Below, piece by piece: positions 1 to 8,702 of a stretch of 64,000 nt of DNA. The stretch comes from G963674665 sp964609625. Its GTDB lineage: Bacteria; Desulfobacterota; Desulfovibrionia; Desulfovibrionales; Desulfovibrionaceae. The DNA is taken from contig CAZSRS010000011.1 in the NCBI GenBank assembly GCA_964609625.1, forward strand, positions 1 through 64,000, in the 5' to 3' direction. The notes under the pieces are model-generated. The model worked only from the letters and a program-made list of their open reading frames with translations. It was not told the origin of the DNA and searched no databases. The position numbers and the translations under genes were made by a program. Each line of letters begins with the position of its first letter. Position 1 is the first letter of the stretch.

Positions 1-1910
1 TCCGGGTTGGCCTTGAGTTCCATGACCTCGGCCTGCAGGAGAATCAACTCCAGGAGTTCGTCGATACCGATGCGTTTCTTGGCCGAGACGTTGGCGAAGA
101 TGGTTTCACCGCCCCAGTCTTCGGGGAGCAAGCCAAGTTCAGAGAGTTCGCGGCGTGCGCGGTCCGGGTCCGCGCCTTCCTTGTCAATCTTGTTCACGGC
201 GACCATGATGGGCACACCGGCGGCCTTGGAGTGGTTCACCGCCTCGCGTGTCTGATCCATGACACCGTCGTCGGCGGCCACCACCAGGACGACCACGTCC
301 GTTACCTGGGCGCCGCGGGCGCGCATGGCCGTGAATGCCTCGTGGCCCGGGGTGTCCAGAAAGACCAACTCGCCCCTGGGCGTGGAGACGTGATAGGCGC
401 CGATGTGCTGCGTGATGCCGCCGGCCTCGCCCAGAGTGACGTGGGATTCGCGGATGGCGTCGAGCAACGATGTCTTGCCGTGGTCCACGTGCCCCATGAT
501 GGTGACCACCGGGGGCCTGGGCTTGAGGCTTTCTGGGGCGTCAGGCTCGTGGGGCACGAGGTAGTCCGCCTCGCTGAAGCCCACCTTCTCCACCTCGTAT
601 CCAAACTCCGAGGCCACCAGGGTGGCGGTTTCCATGTCCAGCGACTGGTTGATGGTGGCCATGACACCGAGCTGGAACAGTACCTTGATCAAGGCCTGCG
701 CCTTGATGCCCATCTGGTGTGCCAGATCCGAAAGTCGGATGGCTTCGTCGATCTTGATCTTGCGCTTGGTGGCCTTGATTGGTTGGGCTTGTCCGGCGAT
801 GGGTGGTTCCGGAGGCAGTTCTTGATCCCGCCGGCGTCTGCCGGGCCTGACCTTGCCGCCAGTCTTGTCCTTGACCGTCTGGGCCTTCTTCTTCTTGATC
901 TGTAAACTCGTGCGACGGCGGTCTTCCTCTTCCGGCAGTACCTGGGGGAATTCGACCACCCGCTTGTCTTTCTTGCGTTTCTTCTTGGCCTTGCTGTCGC
1001 TGTCCTCGGGCTTCTCAACGCCTGCGGGACGTGAGGTCGACACTTCCCTGTCCGGAGCCGCGGGCTCGGGCAGGGGCCCCTTGAGTTTCGGTGCCTCGAC
1101 GACCGGATCGGGACGCGAGATGATGCGCACCTGAGGCTCGGAAGTAACTTCCTTTTTCTTCTTGCGCTTTTTCTTCTTCTTGGCTTCTGCCTCGGCGTCC
1201 TGTGCAACAAGCTGCTCTGCCCTGGCCCTGGAAGGGGGCGCGACCACGGGCGCTTCTCCCGGGGCGGCCCCAGGCTTTTCGGACACGGGTCCGGCAGCTT
1301 CCTCTTGAGCCTCTGGCCGCACGGTCTCCACGCTCCGTCCATCCTCTGGAGTCTCGGCGACCTCGATTGTCTCTTCGGCCGGGGATGTGTCAACCTGAGG
1401 GGGCGCAATAAGGGATTCCACGTCCGTGAGTGGCTCTGCCTTGGTCTCGTCGCTCGGCGTGTGAATCACCCGGACCACGGGTTCGGGCTCCCGGACCGGT
1501 TCAGGTTCTCGCACCTGTTCCTCGGCGGGCTGGGACGTCGGCATCTCCTCGTCATGGGGATGGACTTCATCGGACTCAGCCTGCTCCAGCGTATCGATTT
1601 CCGCGACAGGAGGGGGCACGGCTTCCTTAAGATCTTTTTGAACCGTGGGCTTGGACTTGCCAGGCTCTTCCTCCACCAGCTTGCGACGACGACGCACGAT
1701 CATGCCGGGTTGGATTTCCTTACGCACGACTTCCGTCTGCGTTCCCTTGTCCTTGAGCATGGCCTTGACCTCGTCAGCCTCCTCGTCGGTGAGCATGCTC
1801 ATGTGGCTCTTGGCCTGGATGCCGATCTCGCGCAAGGCCTGAAGCAGTTCCTTATTGCTGACACCGAGTTCAACCGAAAGGTCTTTGACCCTTGCCTTAT
1901 CCATGGTCAT
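1..1910 (-). CDS. infB: Translation initiation factor IF-2 (3' end beyond window)
   Basis: GTPase that delivers initiator fMet-tRNA to the 30S subunit and promotes subunit joining. The visible part runs from the start codon through an N-terminal IF2_N-like segment, a long Lys/Pro/Glu-rich linker and the G domain, where GHVDHGKT, DTPGH and NKID (G1, G3, G4) are readable. The window ends shortly after the G domain, so domains II-IV are missing only because of the window edge. The start at 1910 overlaps the ylxR stop by four bases (ATGA), so translation is probably coupled. A second ATG lies two codons downstream. It is the last visible gene of the nusA-ylxR-infB block. Identity is certain. Confidence 0.97.
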   Translation of the reverse strand, partial: MTMDKARVKDLSVELGVSNKELLQALREIGIQAKSHMSMLTDEEADEVKAMLKDKGTQTEVVRKEIQPGMIVRRRRKLVEEEPGKSKPTVQKDLKEAVPPPVAEIDTLEQAESDEVHPHDEEMPTSQPAEEQVREPEPVREPEPVVRVIHTPSDETKAEPLTDVESLIAPPQVDTSPAEETIEVAETPEDGRSVETVRPEAQEEAAGPVSEKPGAAPGEAPVVAPPSRARAEQLVAQDAEAEAKKKKKRKKKKEVTSEPQVRIISRPDPVVEAPKLKGPLPEPAAPDREVSTSRPAGVEKPEDSDSKAKKKRKKDKRVVEFPQVLPEEEDRRRTSLQIKKKKAQTVKDKTGGKVRPGRRRRDQELPPEPPIAGQAQPIKATKRKIKIDEAIRLSDLAHQMGIKAQALIKVLFQLGVMATINQSLDMETATLVASEFGYEVEKVGFSEADYLVPHEPDAPESLKPRPPVVTIMGHVDHGKTSLLDAIRESHVTLGEAGGITQHIGAYHVSTPRGELVFLDTPGHEAFTAMRARGAQVTDVVVLVVAADDGVMDQTREAVNHSKAAGVPIMVAVNKIDKEGADPDRARRELSELGLLPEDWGGETIFANVSAKKRIGIDELLELILLQAEVMELKANP

Positions 1911-2203
1911 ACAGTGGGTACCCCCTTACACTTTCTTCTCCAGCCCTGAAAGCGCGTGCCTTTGTCGCAGCACTGTGGGTCGTTGCAGACATAAAATCCT
2001 CTTCCGGGCATTCTCTGTTCCATATCCGGCACAAGTGCGTCCAAGCCGGGTGCATTGCGCGTAGCGCCCGCTTTCGGGCAAACATAGCGCCTGAGTTCGT
2101 GTTTGGGCATGCGCCTCCTGCAAATCACGCAGGAGCGGGTGGGCACCCGCTTTTCTTGTGCAGTGCCTTCGCTATCGCGCAGCTTATTCTGCTCAACTAA
2201 CAG
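1907..2203 (-). CDS. ylxR: YlxR family protein, probable CTG start
   Basis: Small basic protein of the YlxR/DUF448 family, which sits between nusA and infB in many bacteria and has been linked to RNA binding or RNase P regulation. Visible family features are RSCVICRRR near the N-terminus, RRYVCPK and the GRGFYVC segment. No ATG lies in a sensible place. A strong Shine-Dalgarno (AAAGGAG) inside the end of nusA lies about seven bases before a CTG at 2203, giving 98 residues. An alternative GTG at 2146 would give 79 residues but has a poor ribosome site. The stop overlaps infB by four bases. Confidence 0.85.
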   Translation of the reverse strand: MLVEQNKLRDSEGTAQEKRVPTRSCVICRRRMPKHELRRYVCPKAGATRNAPGLDALVPDMEQRMPGRGFYVCNDPQCCDKGTRFQGWRRKCKGVPTV

Positions 2204-2207
2204 GGTT

Positions 2208-3587
2208 CTACTCCTTTGCTGCCTCTTCCTGCCCGACTGCATCCCCATGCGACACAGGGTCATGCCCACTGGAGTCCCGCAGTGGGGCCGTGGATTCCGA
2301 GGATTCGTCCTCCGTGGCCGGCTGGGCCTCACCAGGGGTTTCAACTTCCCTTGCGACGGCAAAACCAAGGAAGTTGATGGCCGAACGCAGGTCCGAGATG
2401 CGCGCCTCGGAGAGTTTCAACTTTTCCGCCAGGAACTCGTCCGTGGCGTTGACGAGTTGCTCAACATTTTCCAGGCCGGCGTTGATGATGCTGTCCACCG
2501 AAATTTCCGCGACACTGGCCAGTTGTTCCAGACCCTCGCGCCCTGCGTTGAGCTCATTGTACCGGCTCTCGGTATAGATATCGATCTTCCAGCCCAGAAG
2601 CTTGGAAGCGAGCTTGACGTTCTGCCCCTTGCGGCCGATGGCCAGGGTGAGTTGGTCGTCCGGCACCACGACCTCGAGGAGGTTCTCGTCCTCGTCCACC
2701 ATGATACGCGAGATGTTGGCCTGGGACAGGGCCTTGGAAGCATAGGTGGCGATGTCCGGGCTCCAGACCACGATATCGATGCGCTCTCCGCGCAGTTCCT
2801 GGACGATATTCTGGATGCGCGAGCCGCGGACACCGACGCAGGCTCCCACGGGATCCACGTCGCGATCCTTGGAAATGACCGCCACCTTGGCTCGGGAGCC
2901 GGGGTCACGGGCCACGCCCATGATGGTGATGATGCCGTCGTCCACTTCCGGGACTTCGCGCTTGAACAGCGCGACCATGTAGTCGGGGTGCGAACGGGAA
3001 ATGATCACCTGGGGGCCACGGCCTTCCTTGCGCACATCGATGATCAGGGCCTGGATGCGGTCGCCGCGCTTGAAGCGCTCCTTGGGAATCTGCTCTTCCT
3101 TGGGCAGCAGGGCTTCCGTCCGGCCGAGGTTGATGATCCAGCCCATGCGGTCACGGCGCTGGACAATGCCCGAGGCGATGTCTCCCTTGCGGTCCTTGTA
3201 TTCCTCGTAGATAATTTCCTGCTCGGCGTCGCGCATGCGTTGGATGATGACCTGCTTGGCCGATTGCGCGGCGATGCGTCCCAGGTCCTCGATGTTCAGC
3301 CTGAAACCGATTTCGTCGTCCAACTGCACGTCCGGGTCGTGGGCCACCGCCTCCTCGAGGGTGATCTCCGTGGCGGGATTCATCACCTCGTCGGTGACTA
3401 TCTTGAACTGGTAGACTTCGATCTCGCCCGCTTCCTCGTTGTAGCCGACCTCAACGTCGATCTGATCGCCATAGCGCCTGGTCACGGAAGATCGGACAGC
3501 CTCTTCCAAGGTGTCTATGAGCAGGTCTCGATCGATGCCGCGATCCTTGCTGATCTGGTCAATGGCTTTCTTCAGTTCCAAGCTCAT
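2208..3587 (-). CDS. nusA: Transcription termination/antitermination protein NusA
   Basis: RNA-polymerase-binding factor controlling pausing, termination and antitermination. The 459-residue protein has the expected order: N-terminal RNAP-binding domain (about 1-130), S1 domain (about 134-200), KH1 (around 245-275, with GVRGSRIQNI) and KH2 (around 312-340, with IGRKGQNVKLAS). A helix-hairpin-helix-like segment (about 350-415) and an acidic Ser/Thr-rich tail follow. The start at 3587 is preceded by GGGAG seven bases upstream; longer in-frame starts have no ribosome site. It is followed at once by ylxR and infB and preceded by rimP after a gap of about 135 bases. Confidence 0.98.
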   Translation of the reverse strand: MSLELKKAIDQISKDRGIDRDLLIDTLEEAVRSSVTRRYGDQIDVEVGYNEEAGEIEVYQFKIVTDEVMNPATEITLEEAVAHDPDVQLDDEIGFRLNIEDLGRIAAQSAKQVIIQRMRDAEQEIIYEEYKDRKGDIASGIVQRRDRMGWIINLGRTEALLPKEEQIPKERFKRGDRIQALIIDVRKEGRGPQVIISRSHPDYMVALFKREVPEVDDGIITIMGVARDPGSRAKVAVISKDRDVDPVGACVGVRGSRIQNIVQELRGERIDIVVWSPDIATYASKALSQANISRIMVDEDENLLEVVVPDDQLTLAIGRKGQNVKLASKLLGWKIDIYTESRYNELNAGREGLEQLASVAEISVDSIINAGLENVEQLVNATDEFLAEKLKLSEARISDLRSAINFLGFAVAREVETPGEAQPATEDESSESTAPLRDSSGHDPVSHGDAVGQEEAAKE

Positions 3588-3723
3588 TGAAAAACTCCCT
3601 ACCTCTGTCCGCGCACATGCATTGGCGTGAGGCACGGTCGCCCCCCATGCTTCTCCATGCACTCCCGCGGAGATGAAAAATTATCAACATACGCCCGTGC
3701 ATCGGCTGTGATCGTCTCCGCAC

Positions 3724-4269
3724 TCACGCAGTATCGGTCCCGCTGCGTTCGTGCTTCTTGCGCTTCCTGGCACTTTCCTTCTTCGGCACTGCGATATCCG
3801 GCGCCAAGCGTGCCTGCTTCACCTCTTCCCAGGCCAAGTCCAACTCCTCTCCCTCCACCTCCAGCCGCAGCCGCCTGTCCTGGACATCGCGCAGGATTCC
3901 CTTGAAGTGCCTGCGCTGATCCTGCCTTCCGGCAGGAGGCTGAAACAGGGCGAGATGCACGACCTGCCCCTGATAATCCACCATCTGGGCGGGGGAGAAA
4001 AACGGCCGGTTCATCCCCGGAGACGTGACCTCCAGGGTGTAGGGGCCGGGCATGACATCCTCGACTTCCAGGGCCAGACCCACGTTCCGCGAAACCTCGG
4101 CGCACTGGTCTATGGTCACGCCCTTGCCCGATTCCCGCAAGGGACGTGACGCGTCGACATAGATCCGCACCAGGGAGCGTTTGCCGGTGGCGTATTCCAG
4201 TCCCCAGAGTTCAAGCCCCAACGACTCCACCAGAGGCGTGACGATTTCCCGGAGGATCTCAGGATTCAT
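3724..4269 (-). CDS. rimP: Ribosome maturation factor RimP
   Basis: Cytoplasmic factor needed for maturation of the 30S subunit. The 181-residue protein shows the family layout: an N-terminal alpha/beta domain (LVESLGLELWGLEY, then RIYVD), the DVMPGPYTLEVTSPGM segment, and a C-terminal SH3-like domain (GILRDVQDRRLRLEVEG). The Lys/Arg-rich tail is low complexity. The ATG at 4269 (MNPEILREIV) fits the family N-terminus; upstream in-frame codons extend into the tRNA region and are unlikely. It is the first gene of the rimP-nusA-ylxR-infB block. Confidence 0.96.
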   Translation of the reverse strand: MNPEILREIVTPLVESLGLELWGLEYATGKRSLVRIYVDASRPLRESGKGVTIDQCAEVSRNVGLALEVEDVMPGPYTLEVTSPGMNRPFFSPAQMVDYQGQVVHLALFQPPAGRQDQRRHFKGILRDVQDRRLRLEVEGEELDLAWEEVKQARLAPDIAVPKKESARKRKKHERSGTDTA

Positions 4270-4377
4270 GGCCGGACTCTTCCACGCCCCCCTTTGGGGC
4301 GCCTGCAAAAAAAATGGGGAGGACTCCAGGCCCACCCCGTTGTTCGACCTTGACGGCCACAGGATGCAATACCTAAA

Positions 4378-4453
4378 TGGAGCGGGCGACGGGGATCGAA
4401 CCCGCGACACCAAGCTTGGGAAGCTTGTACTCTACCAGCTGAGCTACACCCGC
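4378..4453 (-). tRNA. tRNA-Gly (anticodon CCC)
   Basis: A 76-base cloverleaf reads on the minus strand. A 7-bp acceptor stem pairs GCGGGTG with CGCCCGC (one G-T pair). The D arm contains TAGCTCAGCTGGTAGAG. The anticodon stem is CAAGC/GCTTG with loop TTCCCAA, so the anticodon is CCC, decoding GGG. The T arm is GCGGGTTCGATCCCCGT. The 3' CCA is encoded. It lies about 110 bases upstream of rimP in the same direction. No integrated element or attachment duplication was seen beside it. Confidence 0.97.
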
Positions 4454-4563
4454 AACCGAAGTGAACCCTAATATCTCCTGAAATCCGTTTTGTCAAGCAC
4501 CAGCGCGCAATACAACCGCGAGACACGCTGCGGGACACGCCCACCTCGAATTCCTGCAACGGT

Positions 4564-5514
4564 TCAGCCTTTTTGCAACAACCGCCAGATGTCGCGCCCC
4601 AGCCGCCTCTCCCGGTCGTCCAGCCGGTGCAACCCGACATCCAGGGCCTCCCGGCGGGCACGCTCGAACTCCCCGGGACTGATGCTCTTGAGCAGTTCCG
4701 GATGGTTCGCCGCCGCGCCGCAGGGCCGGTACTGATCCATAATGTTGACGTACGTGTCCCGGGAGATTTCCTCGGCCAGGAAGCGCATCCACTGACGCGT
4801 GCCGGCTAGACCGTCGGGCATGACCAGGTGCCGCACCAGCAGGCCCTGCACGGCCACGCCCCTGGCATCCAGCCGCAGGTCCCCCACCTGACGGTGCATC
4901 TCCCTGACCGCGGCTCTGGCCCGCTCGGCATAGTCCGGGGCTTCGCAGTATTTTTGCGCCGGCTCCTCGTCCCAGAACTTCACGTCCGGCATGTAGATGT
5001 CCACCACGCCGTCCAGAAGCTTGAGGGTGGAGACCTTGTCATAACCGCTTGAATTGTAGACCAGGGGGACTTCCAGCCCCATGTCCGCTGCGATGCTCAG
5101 CGCCTCGAGAATCTGCGGCACCACGTGCGTGGGGGTGACGAAATTGATGTTGTGCGCCCCCTTGTCTTGCAGGGAGCGCATCACCCCCGCCAACTGCTCC
5201 GGGGTCACCTCCATGGAGTCGTCCACCTGATGGCTGATGTCGTAGTTTTGGCAGAACACGCAGGTGAGGTTGCATCCCCCGAAAAAGATGGTTCCGGAGC
5301 CGCCCTCGCCCACCAAGGGCGCCTCCTCGCCATAGTGCTGATGAAAACTTGCGAGGCGGGCCAGTCGGCCGTTCTGACAATGTCCCTGCTCGTCCATGAG
5401 ACGGTTGACACGACAATCGCGGGGACAGAGGGAGCAGCAGGCCAGGCGGCCCAGGGTCTCTTCCACCCGCTCCTGCAAGACACCACTGACGTGCAGTTCG
5501 AGATAACGTGGCAT
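4564..5514 (-). CDS. Radical SAM protein, PflX/PflA-like
   Basis: A 316-residue radical SAM protein of the uncharacterised PflX (COG1313-like) group related to pyruvate-formate-lyase activating enzyme. The [4Fe-4S]/SAM motif CNLTCVFC (CxxxCxxC, Cys 81, 85, 88) is intact. An extra N-terminal Cys cluster (Cys 26, 27, 30, 34, 46) may bind a second cluster, as in other PflX-like proteins. The start at 5514 has AAAGGA at good spacing; an ATG six bases upstream is too close to that site. It is a single gene, divergent from fliJ. No glycyl-radical partner is visible nearby, so the substrate is unknown. Confidence 0.85.
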   Translation of the reverse strand: MPRYLELHVSGVLQERVEETLGRLACCSLCPRDCRVNRLMDEQGHCQNGRLARLASFHQHYGEEAPLVGEGGSGTIFFGGCNLTCVFCQNYDISHQVDDSMEVTPEQLAGVMRSLQDKGAHNINFVTPTHVVPQILEALSIAADMGLEVPLVYNSSGYDKVSTLKLLDGVVDIYMPDVKFWDEEPAQKYCEAPDYAERARAAVREMHRQVGDLRLDARGVAVQGLLVRHLVMPDGLAGTRQWMRFLAEEISRDTYVNIMDQYRPCGAAANHPELLKSISPGEFERARREALDVGLHRLDDRERRLGRDIWRLLQKG

Positions 5515-5882
5515 GGTCATTCCTTTCAGACGCGCGCGTCCCGTGCGCGCGAGCATTTTGCCATTCCTGAGGATACAATACTCTTGGGTGGCGCGACAGT
5601 CGGTCCTGGTTTTTTCAACCCAGGCATGGCAACGCGGTATGGCCAACCCTCGCACAGTGTCCGCTCCGGGCGCAAGCGTTCGCTCTGTGGCAAGCCTTTC
5701 TGGCCCAACAGACGGTACCGTGACAGCCAAGGCATTGCGAACGTACAATCTGGAAGCCGGAACGTAAAGCCGTGCCGCGGTGTGCCGCCGTGAGCCCACG
5801 CGACCGGGAACGGTTTCGGCCCGATACTTGCTTCGTTTGCCCAGAATGCTCTAATGTTCAACTTCTTGAATGGAGTGCAGGA
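5515..5882. other. Divergent intergenic region between radical SAM gene and fliJ
   Basis: 368 bases without a convincing gene. It separates the minus-strand radical SAM gene from the plus-strand fliJ operon and should hold promoters for both. A sigma-70-like site for the fliJ side is listed separately. Open frames crossing it on both strands look like GC-driven extensions of neighbouring frames and lack family features. Confidence 0.6.
5720..5749 (+). promoter_or_regulatory. Candidate sigma-70 promoter for fliJ-motE
   Basis: GTGACA (5/6 match to the -35 consensus) at 5720-5725 and TACAAT (5/6 match to -10) at 5744-5749 are separated by 18 bases. Transcription would begin near 5756, about 125 bases before the fliJ start. 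This is pattern matching only. Confidence 0.4.
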
Positions 5883-6326
5883 GTGCCGCGACCGTTCACG
5901 TTTAACCTGCAACGCGTGCTGGACTACAGAAAACAGCTCGAGGAGGAGTCCAAGCTCGAGTTGTCCAAGGCCCAGCGTGCTTACCAGTCCCGGGTGGCTA
6001 CCGTGCGCTCCCTGCGGGAAACCATTGATGCGCATGAAAAGGCCATGTATCAGGGAGACAGGCTCACGCCCCAGGATATGTGGTTGTGGCGCAACTATCG
6101 CGAACGTCTAGGCGCTGACCTGCAGAAGGCCGAGATGGAAATGATGCAACAGGCCAAGGTGGTGAACCGCGCGCGCAGAACACTCGTGAGCCGGGCAAAG
6201 GACCGCCGACTGCTCGAGAAACTCAAACAAAACAAGATGGTCCGCCATGTCCATGAAGAAGCCCACAAAGAACAAAAAGAATACGACGAAATGGCGACGC
6301 TCCGCTACCAGCGCGACGCTTTCTAG
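5883..6326 (+). CDS. fliJ: Flagellar export protein FliJ
   Basis: Coiled-coil stalk protein of the flagellar type III export ATPase complex, cytoplasmic, working with FliI/FliH. The 147-residue product begins PRPFTFNLQRVLDYRKQ, the typical FliJ N-terminus, and is almost wholly charged helix. The GTG start at 5883 is chosen because GGAG lies seven bases upstream and longer frames add residues unlike the family. The next gene, motE-like, starts 80 bases before this one ends. No other flagellar genes are in the window. Confidence 0.88.
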   Translation: MPRPFTFNLQRVLDYRKQLEEESKLELSKAQRAYQSRVATVRSLRETIDAHEKAMYQGDRLTPQDMWLWRNYRERLGADLQKAEMEMMQQAKVVNRARRTLVSRAKDRRLLEKLKQNKMVRHVHEEAHKEQKEYDEMATLRYQRDAF

Positions 6327-6936
6327 CGTGCTCAAGGGATTGATCTTTATCCTGGTGGTCAAGCTGGTCGTGATCGGCTCCCTGTTTCTGGACCTGCCGG
6401 GCAGGCTCGCCAGCACCGTGCAGCAGCGAACCGTGATTCTGGATCGGATCACGGAGACCGCTCCCATGGCCCAAGCCTTGGCCGTGGAGCAGCAGGAGCA
6501 ACCCCAGACGACTCCGGCGGACCAGCAATCCCAGAATCCACAAGGCGATGCCGTACTGCCCCCCAGCCAAGACAGTCAGAATCTCCAGTCCAGGGAAGAG
6601 GAACTCCGACGCAAGGAACAGTCCCTCCAGACCCTGGAGAAACAAATCGATGAAAAACTCCTGCGCTTGCAGAAGCTGGAAACCAACCTCACGCAGCTCA
6701 TCACGCAAGCCGAAGAGATCAAGGACAAGAAGCTCAGACATCTCATAGACGTCTACTCGAACATGAAGGCCCAGCAGGCAGCCACGGTCATCGAGACCCT
6801 GAACGAGGACATCGCCGTCAAAATCCTGGCCGGGATGCGCGGACGCCAGGCCGGCGAGGTACTCACCTACGTCAAGGCCGAAAAGGCCGCGCGCCTCACT
6901 GAACGCCTTACAAAAATGCAGGTGCCATTCGAATAA
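6247..6936 (+). CDS. motE: MotE-like flagellar motor chaperone (MgtE N-domain type)
   Basis: Membrane-anchored coiled-coil protein of about 229 residues. A basic N-terminus is followed by one membrane segment (about 29-48), a Gln/Pro-rich linker, a long coiled coil (about 110-165) and a C-terminal MgtE_N-like domain with VIETLNEDIAVKILAGM. This layout matches MotE, which helps MotC or the stators in some flagellated bacteria. Placement after fliJ supports the call. The best start (6247, or 6253) lies inside fliJ, giving an 80-base overlap. A GTG at 6328 would remove the overlap but lacks a ribosome site and would start inside the membrane segment. Confidence 0.75.
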   Translation: MSMKKPTKNKKNTTKWRRSATSATLSSVLKGLIFILVVKLVVIGSLFLDLPGRLASTVQQRTVILDRITETAPMAQALAVEQQEQPQTTPADQQSQNPQGDAVLPPSQDSQNLQSREEELRRKEQSLQTLEKQIDEKLLRLQKLETNLTQLITQAEEIKDKKLRHLIDVYSNMKAQQAATVIETLNEDIAVKILAGMRGRQAGEVLTYVKAEKAARLTERLTKMQVPFE

Positions 6937-6973
6937 CGCTCATGTACCACCACGTGGAAAACACCACCGCCCT

Positions 6974-7732
6974 ATGCCCAGAATCAAGCTGACCATCGCC
7001 TACAAAGGGGGGCGCTTCGCGGGCTGGCAGGTGCAGGAGCAGAGGAGCCCAAACGCTCCGCTCACGGTGCAGGGCTGCCTGGAAGATGCCTTGCAACGCA
7101 TCCTGGGCCGGCATGTCCGCATCCACGGCGCTGGCCGTACCGACGCCGGAGTCCACGCCCTGGGACAGGTGGCCCACGTGGACATTCCCGAAGACCGCCT
7201 GGCAATTGACTGGCAGCAGGCCCTGAACAGCACCACGCCTCAGGACATCTCCGTGCTCGCCCTGGAGCGCGTGCCCGAGGAATTCCACGCCCGGTACAGC
7301 GCCAAGGGCAAGACCTACGCCTATCACCTCTGGCTGGACCGCCGCGCCGTGCTGCCCCAGCGCAAAGGCTATGTCTGGGTCACGGGTCCCCTCGACCTCC
7401 AGGCCATGGAAGCCGCCAGCCTGCACTTCATCGGGGAGCACGACTTCGCCGCCTTCCAGAACCAGGGGAGCGATTCCAAAACCACGGTCCGCCGCATAGA
7501 CTCCTTGGAGCTGGAACAGGTATCGGAGACTTGGCCTGAAATGGCCCTGCGCATAAGCGGCAACGGTTTCCTCAAGCAGATGGTCCGGAACATGGTGGGC
7601 TGTCTCGTGGCTGTGGGGGAAGGCAAACTGCGGCCCGAGGCCGTGGCCGAACTCCTGGCCCAGGGCGACCGGCGACTCTGTCCGCGAACCGCGCCTGCCT
7701 GGGGGCTGACTCTGGAAGCCGTGCACTACTGA
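6974..7732 (+). CDS. truA: tRNA pseudouridine synthase A
   Basis: Converts U38-U40 in the anticodon arm of many tRNAs to pseudouridine. The 252-residue protein has the TruA start (PRIKLTIAYKGGRFAGWQ), the catalytic motif GRTDAGVHA with nucleophile Asp57, and the C-terminal segment FLKQMVRNMVGCLVAVGEGK. Length is normal for the family. It lies 37 bases after the motE-like gene and may be read with it. Confidence 0.97.
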   Translation: MPRIKLTIAYKGGRFAGWQVQEQRSPNAPLTVQGCLEDALQRILGRHVRIHGAGRTDAGVHALGQVAHVDIPEDRLAIDWQQALNSTTPQDISVLALERVPEEFHARYSAKGKTYAYHLWLDRRAVLPQRKGYVWVTGPLDLQAMEAASLHFIGEHDFAAFQNQGSDSKTTVRRIDSLELEQVSETWPEMALRISGNGFLKQMVRNMVGCLVAVGEGKLRPEAVAELLAQGDRRLCPRTAPAWGLTLEAVHY

Positions 7733-7811
7733 CGCGCACCTGCCGATACTCCCTGGAAACGCATCCCTCGTGCATTTCTCACGAATCTGCCTGTTTTTTT
7801 TCTCAAAACGC

Positions 7812-7840
7812 TTGAAAAATACCAAACCCTCAGTTAAAAC
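7812..7840 (+). promoter_or_regulatory. Candidate sigma-70 promoter for the HIT gene
   Basis: TTGAAA (7812-7817), a 17-base spacer and TAAAAC (7835-7840) lie in an AT-rich stretch of the 230-base gap between truA and the HIT hydrolase gene. Predicted start of transcription is about 115 bases before the HIT start. Pattern match only. Confidence 0.4.
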
Positions 7841-7962
7841 AGCAACTAATCGTGTCGGCTCTAGACTTTTCCGTGGGAAGCGCCATGCTGTCCTCCGCTT
7901 CGGCGAACATCCGGACAGTCCCACAAAAACAAACGGCAAGGTCGCACTGTGGAGGTTTTTTC

Positions 7963-8382
7963 ATGTCTTTGGACTGCATTTTCTGCAAGATCGTGCGTGG
8001 TGAGATACCTTGCGCCGAAATATATGCCACGGACACTGTGCTCTGCTTCCTGGACATCGCACCGGTCAATCCCGGGCATGCCCTGGTAATTCCCAAGGTT
8101 CACCTGGAGACCGTGTTCGAACTGCCTCCAACGCTGGGCAAGGATCTTCTCGAGGCCATGCAGGTCGTGGGCAGGGCCGTGATGGATGCCACCAGGGCGG
8201 ACGGACTGAACATCAACATGAACAACTACACCGCGGCCGGGCAGCTGGTGCCCCACGCACACTTTCACCTGATTCCCCGCATCGAGGGAGACGGCCACCG
8301 GTTGTGGCCGCAAAAACCATATGACAGCAAAGAAGCCATGAATGCCCTGGCCGTCGACATCCGTGGCAGGATCGGACAATAA
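7963..8382 (+). CDS. HIT family nucleotide hydrolase
   Basis: A 139-residue Hint-like histidine-triad protein. It carries the N-terminal CIFCKIVRGEIPC (Cys pair typical of zinc-binding HIT proteins), GHALVIPKVH and the triad HAHFHLIP. Such proteins hydrolyse nucleoside phosphoramidates or adenylates; the substrate here cannot be told. The ATG at 7963 has GGAGG seven bases upstream; the longer frame from 7852 is noncoding leader. The HU/IHF gene follows 26 bases downstream and may be cotranscribed. Confidence 0.93.
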   Translation: MSLDCIFCKIVRGEIPCAEIYATDTVLCFLDIAPVNPGHALVIPKVHLETVFELPPTLGKDLLEAMQVVGRAVMDATRADGLNINMNNYTAAGQLVPHAHFHLIPRIEGDGHRLWPQKPYDSKEAMNALAVDIRGRIGQ

Positions 8383-8408
8383 GGGTTCGGATCTGGAGGG
8401 AGAGAGAG

Positions 8409-8702
8409 ATGAGTGGAAAGACATTGACCAAAGCGGATATCGTGGACAGCATCTACGAAAAGACCGATCGCAACCGCGCCGAAGTCAAGGACGTGGTGGA
8501 GACCCTGCTGAAAATCATGAAGCAGGCCATCAAAAAGGACCACGCGCTGTTGATCAGCGGGTTCGGCAAGTTCGAGGCCTATGACAAGCAGGCCAGGAAG
8601 GGACGCAACCCGCAGACCGACGAGACCATCGTCCTACCGCCGCGCAAGGTCGTTGTCTTCCGGGTCTCGCGCAAGTTCCGGGCTGAACTCAATCAGCAAT
8701 GA
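8409..8702 (+). CDS. HU/IHF family DNA-binding protein (IHF-alpha-like)
   Basis: A 97-residue nucleoid protein that bends DNA as a dimer. It has the family helices (TKADIVDSIYEKT), the ISGFGKFEAYDK turn and the beta-arm RKGRNPQTDETIVLPPRKVVVFRVSRKFR. The N-terminus MSGKTLTKADIV and RNPQT arm resemble IHF alpha more than HU. A GGAGGGAGAGAG ribosome site precedes the ATG. Its 3' end overlaps the convergent rlpA gene by 14 bases. Confidence 0.93.
   Translation: MSGKTLTKADIVDSIYEKTDRNRAEVKDVVETLLKIMKQAIKKDHALLISGFGKFEAYDKQARKGRNPQTDETIVLPPRKVVVFRVSRKFRAELNQQ

Noticed and set aside
2103..3590. 495-codon open frame on plus, opposite nusA
   Set aside because: Antisense shadow of nusA. High GC third positions keep the opposite frame open; no family features and no ribosome site.
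5765..5787. Sigma-28-like TAAA-N15-GCCG before fliJ
   Set aside because: Only the core halves match (GCCGCCGT instead of GCCGATAA); the sigma-70-like site nearby is a better match.
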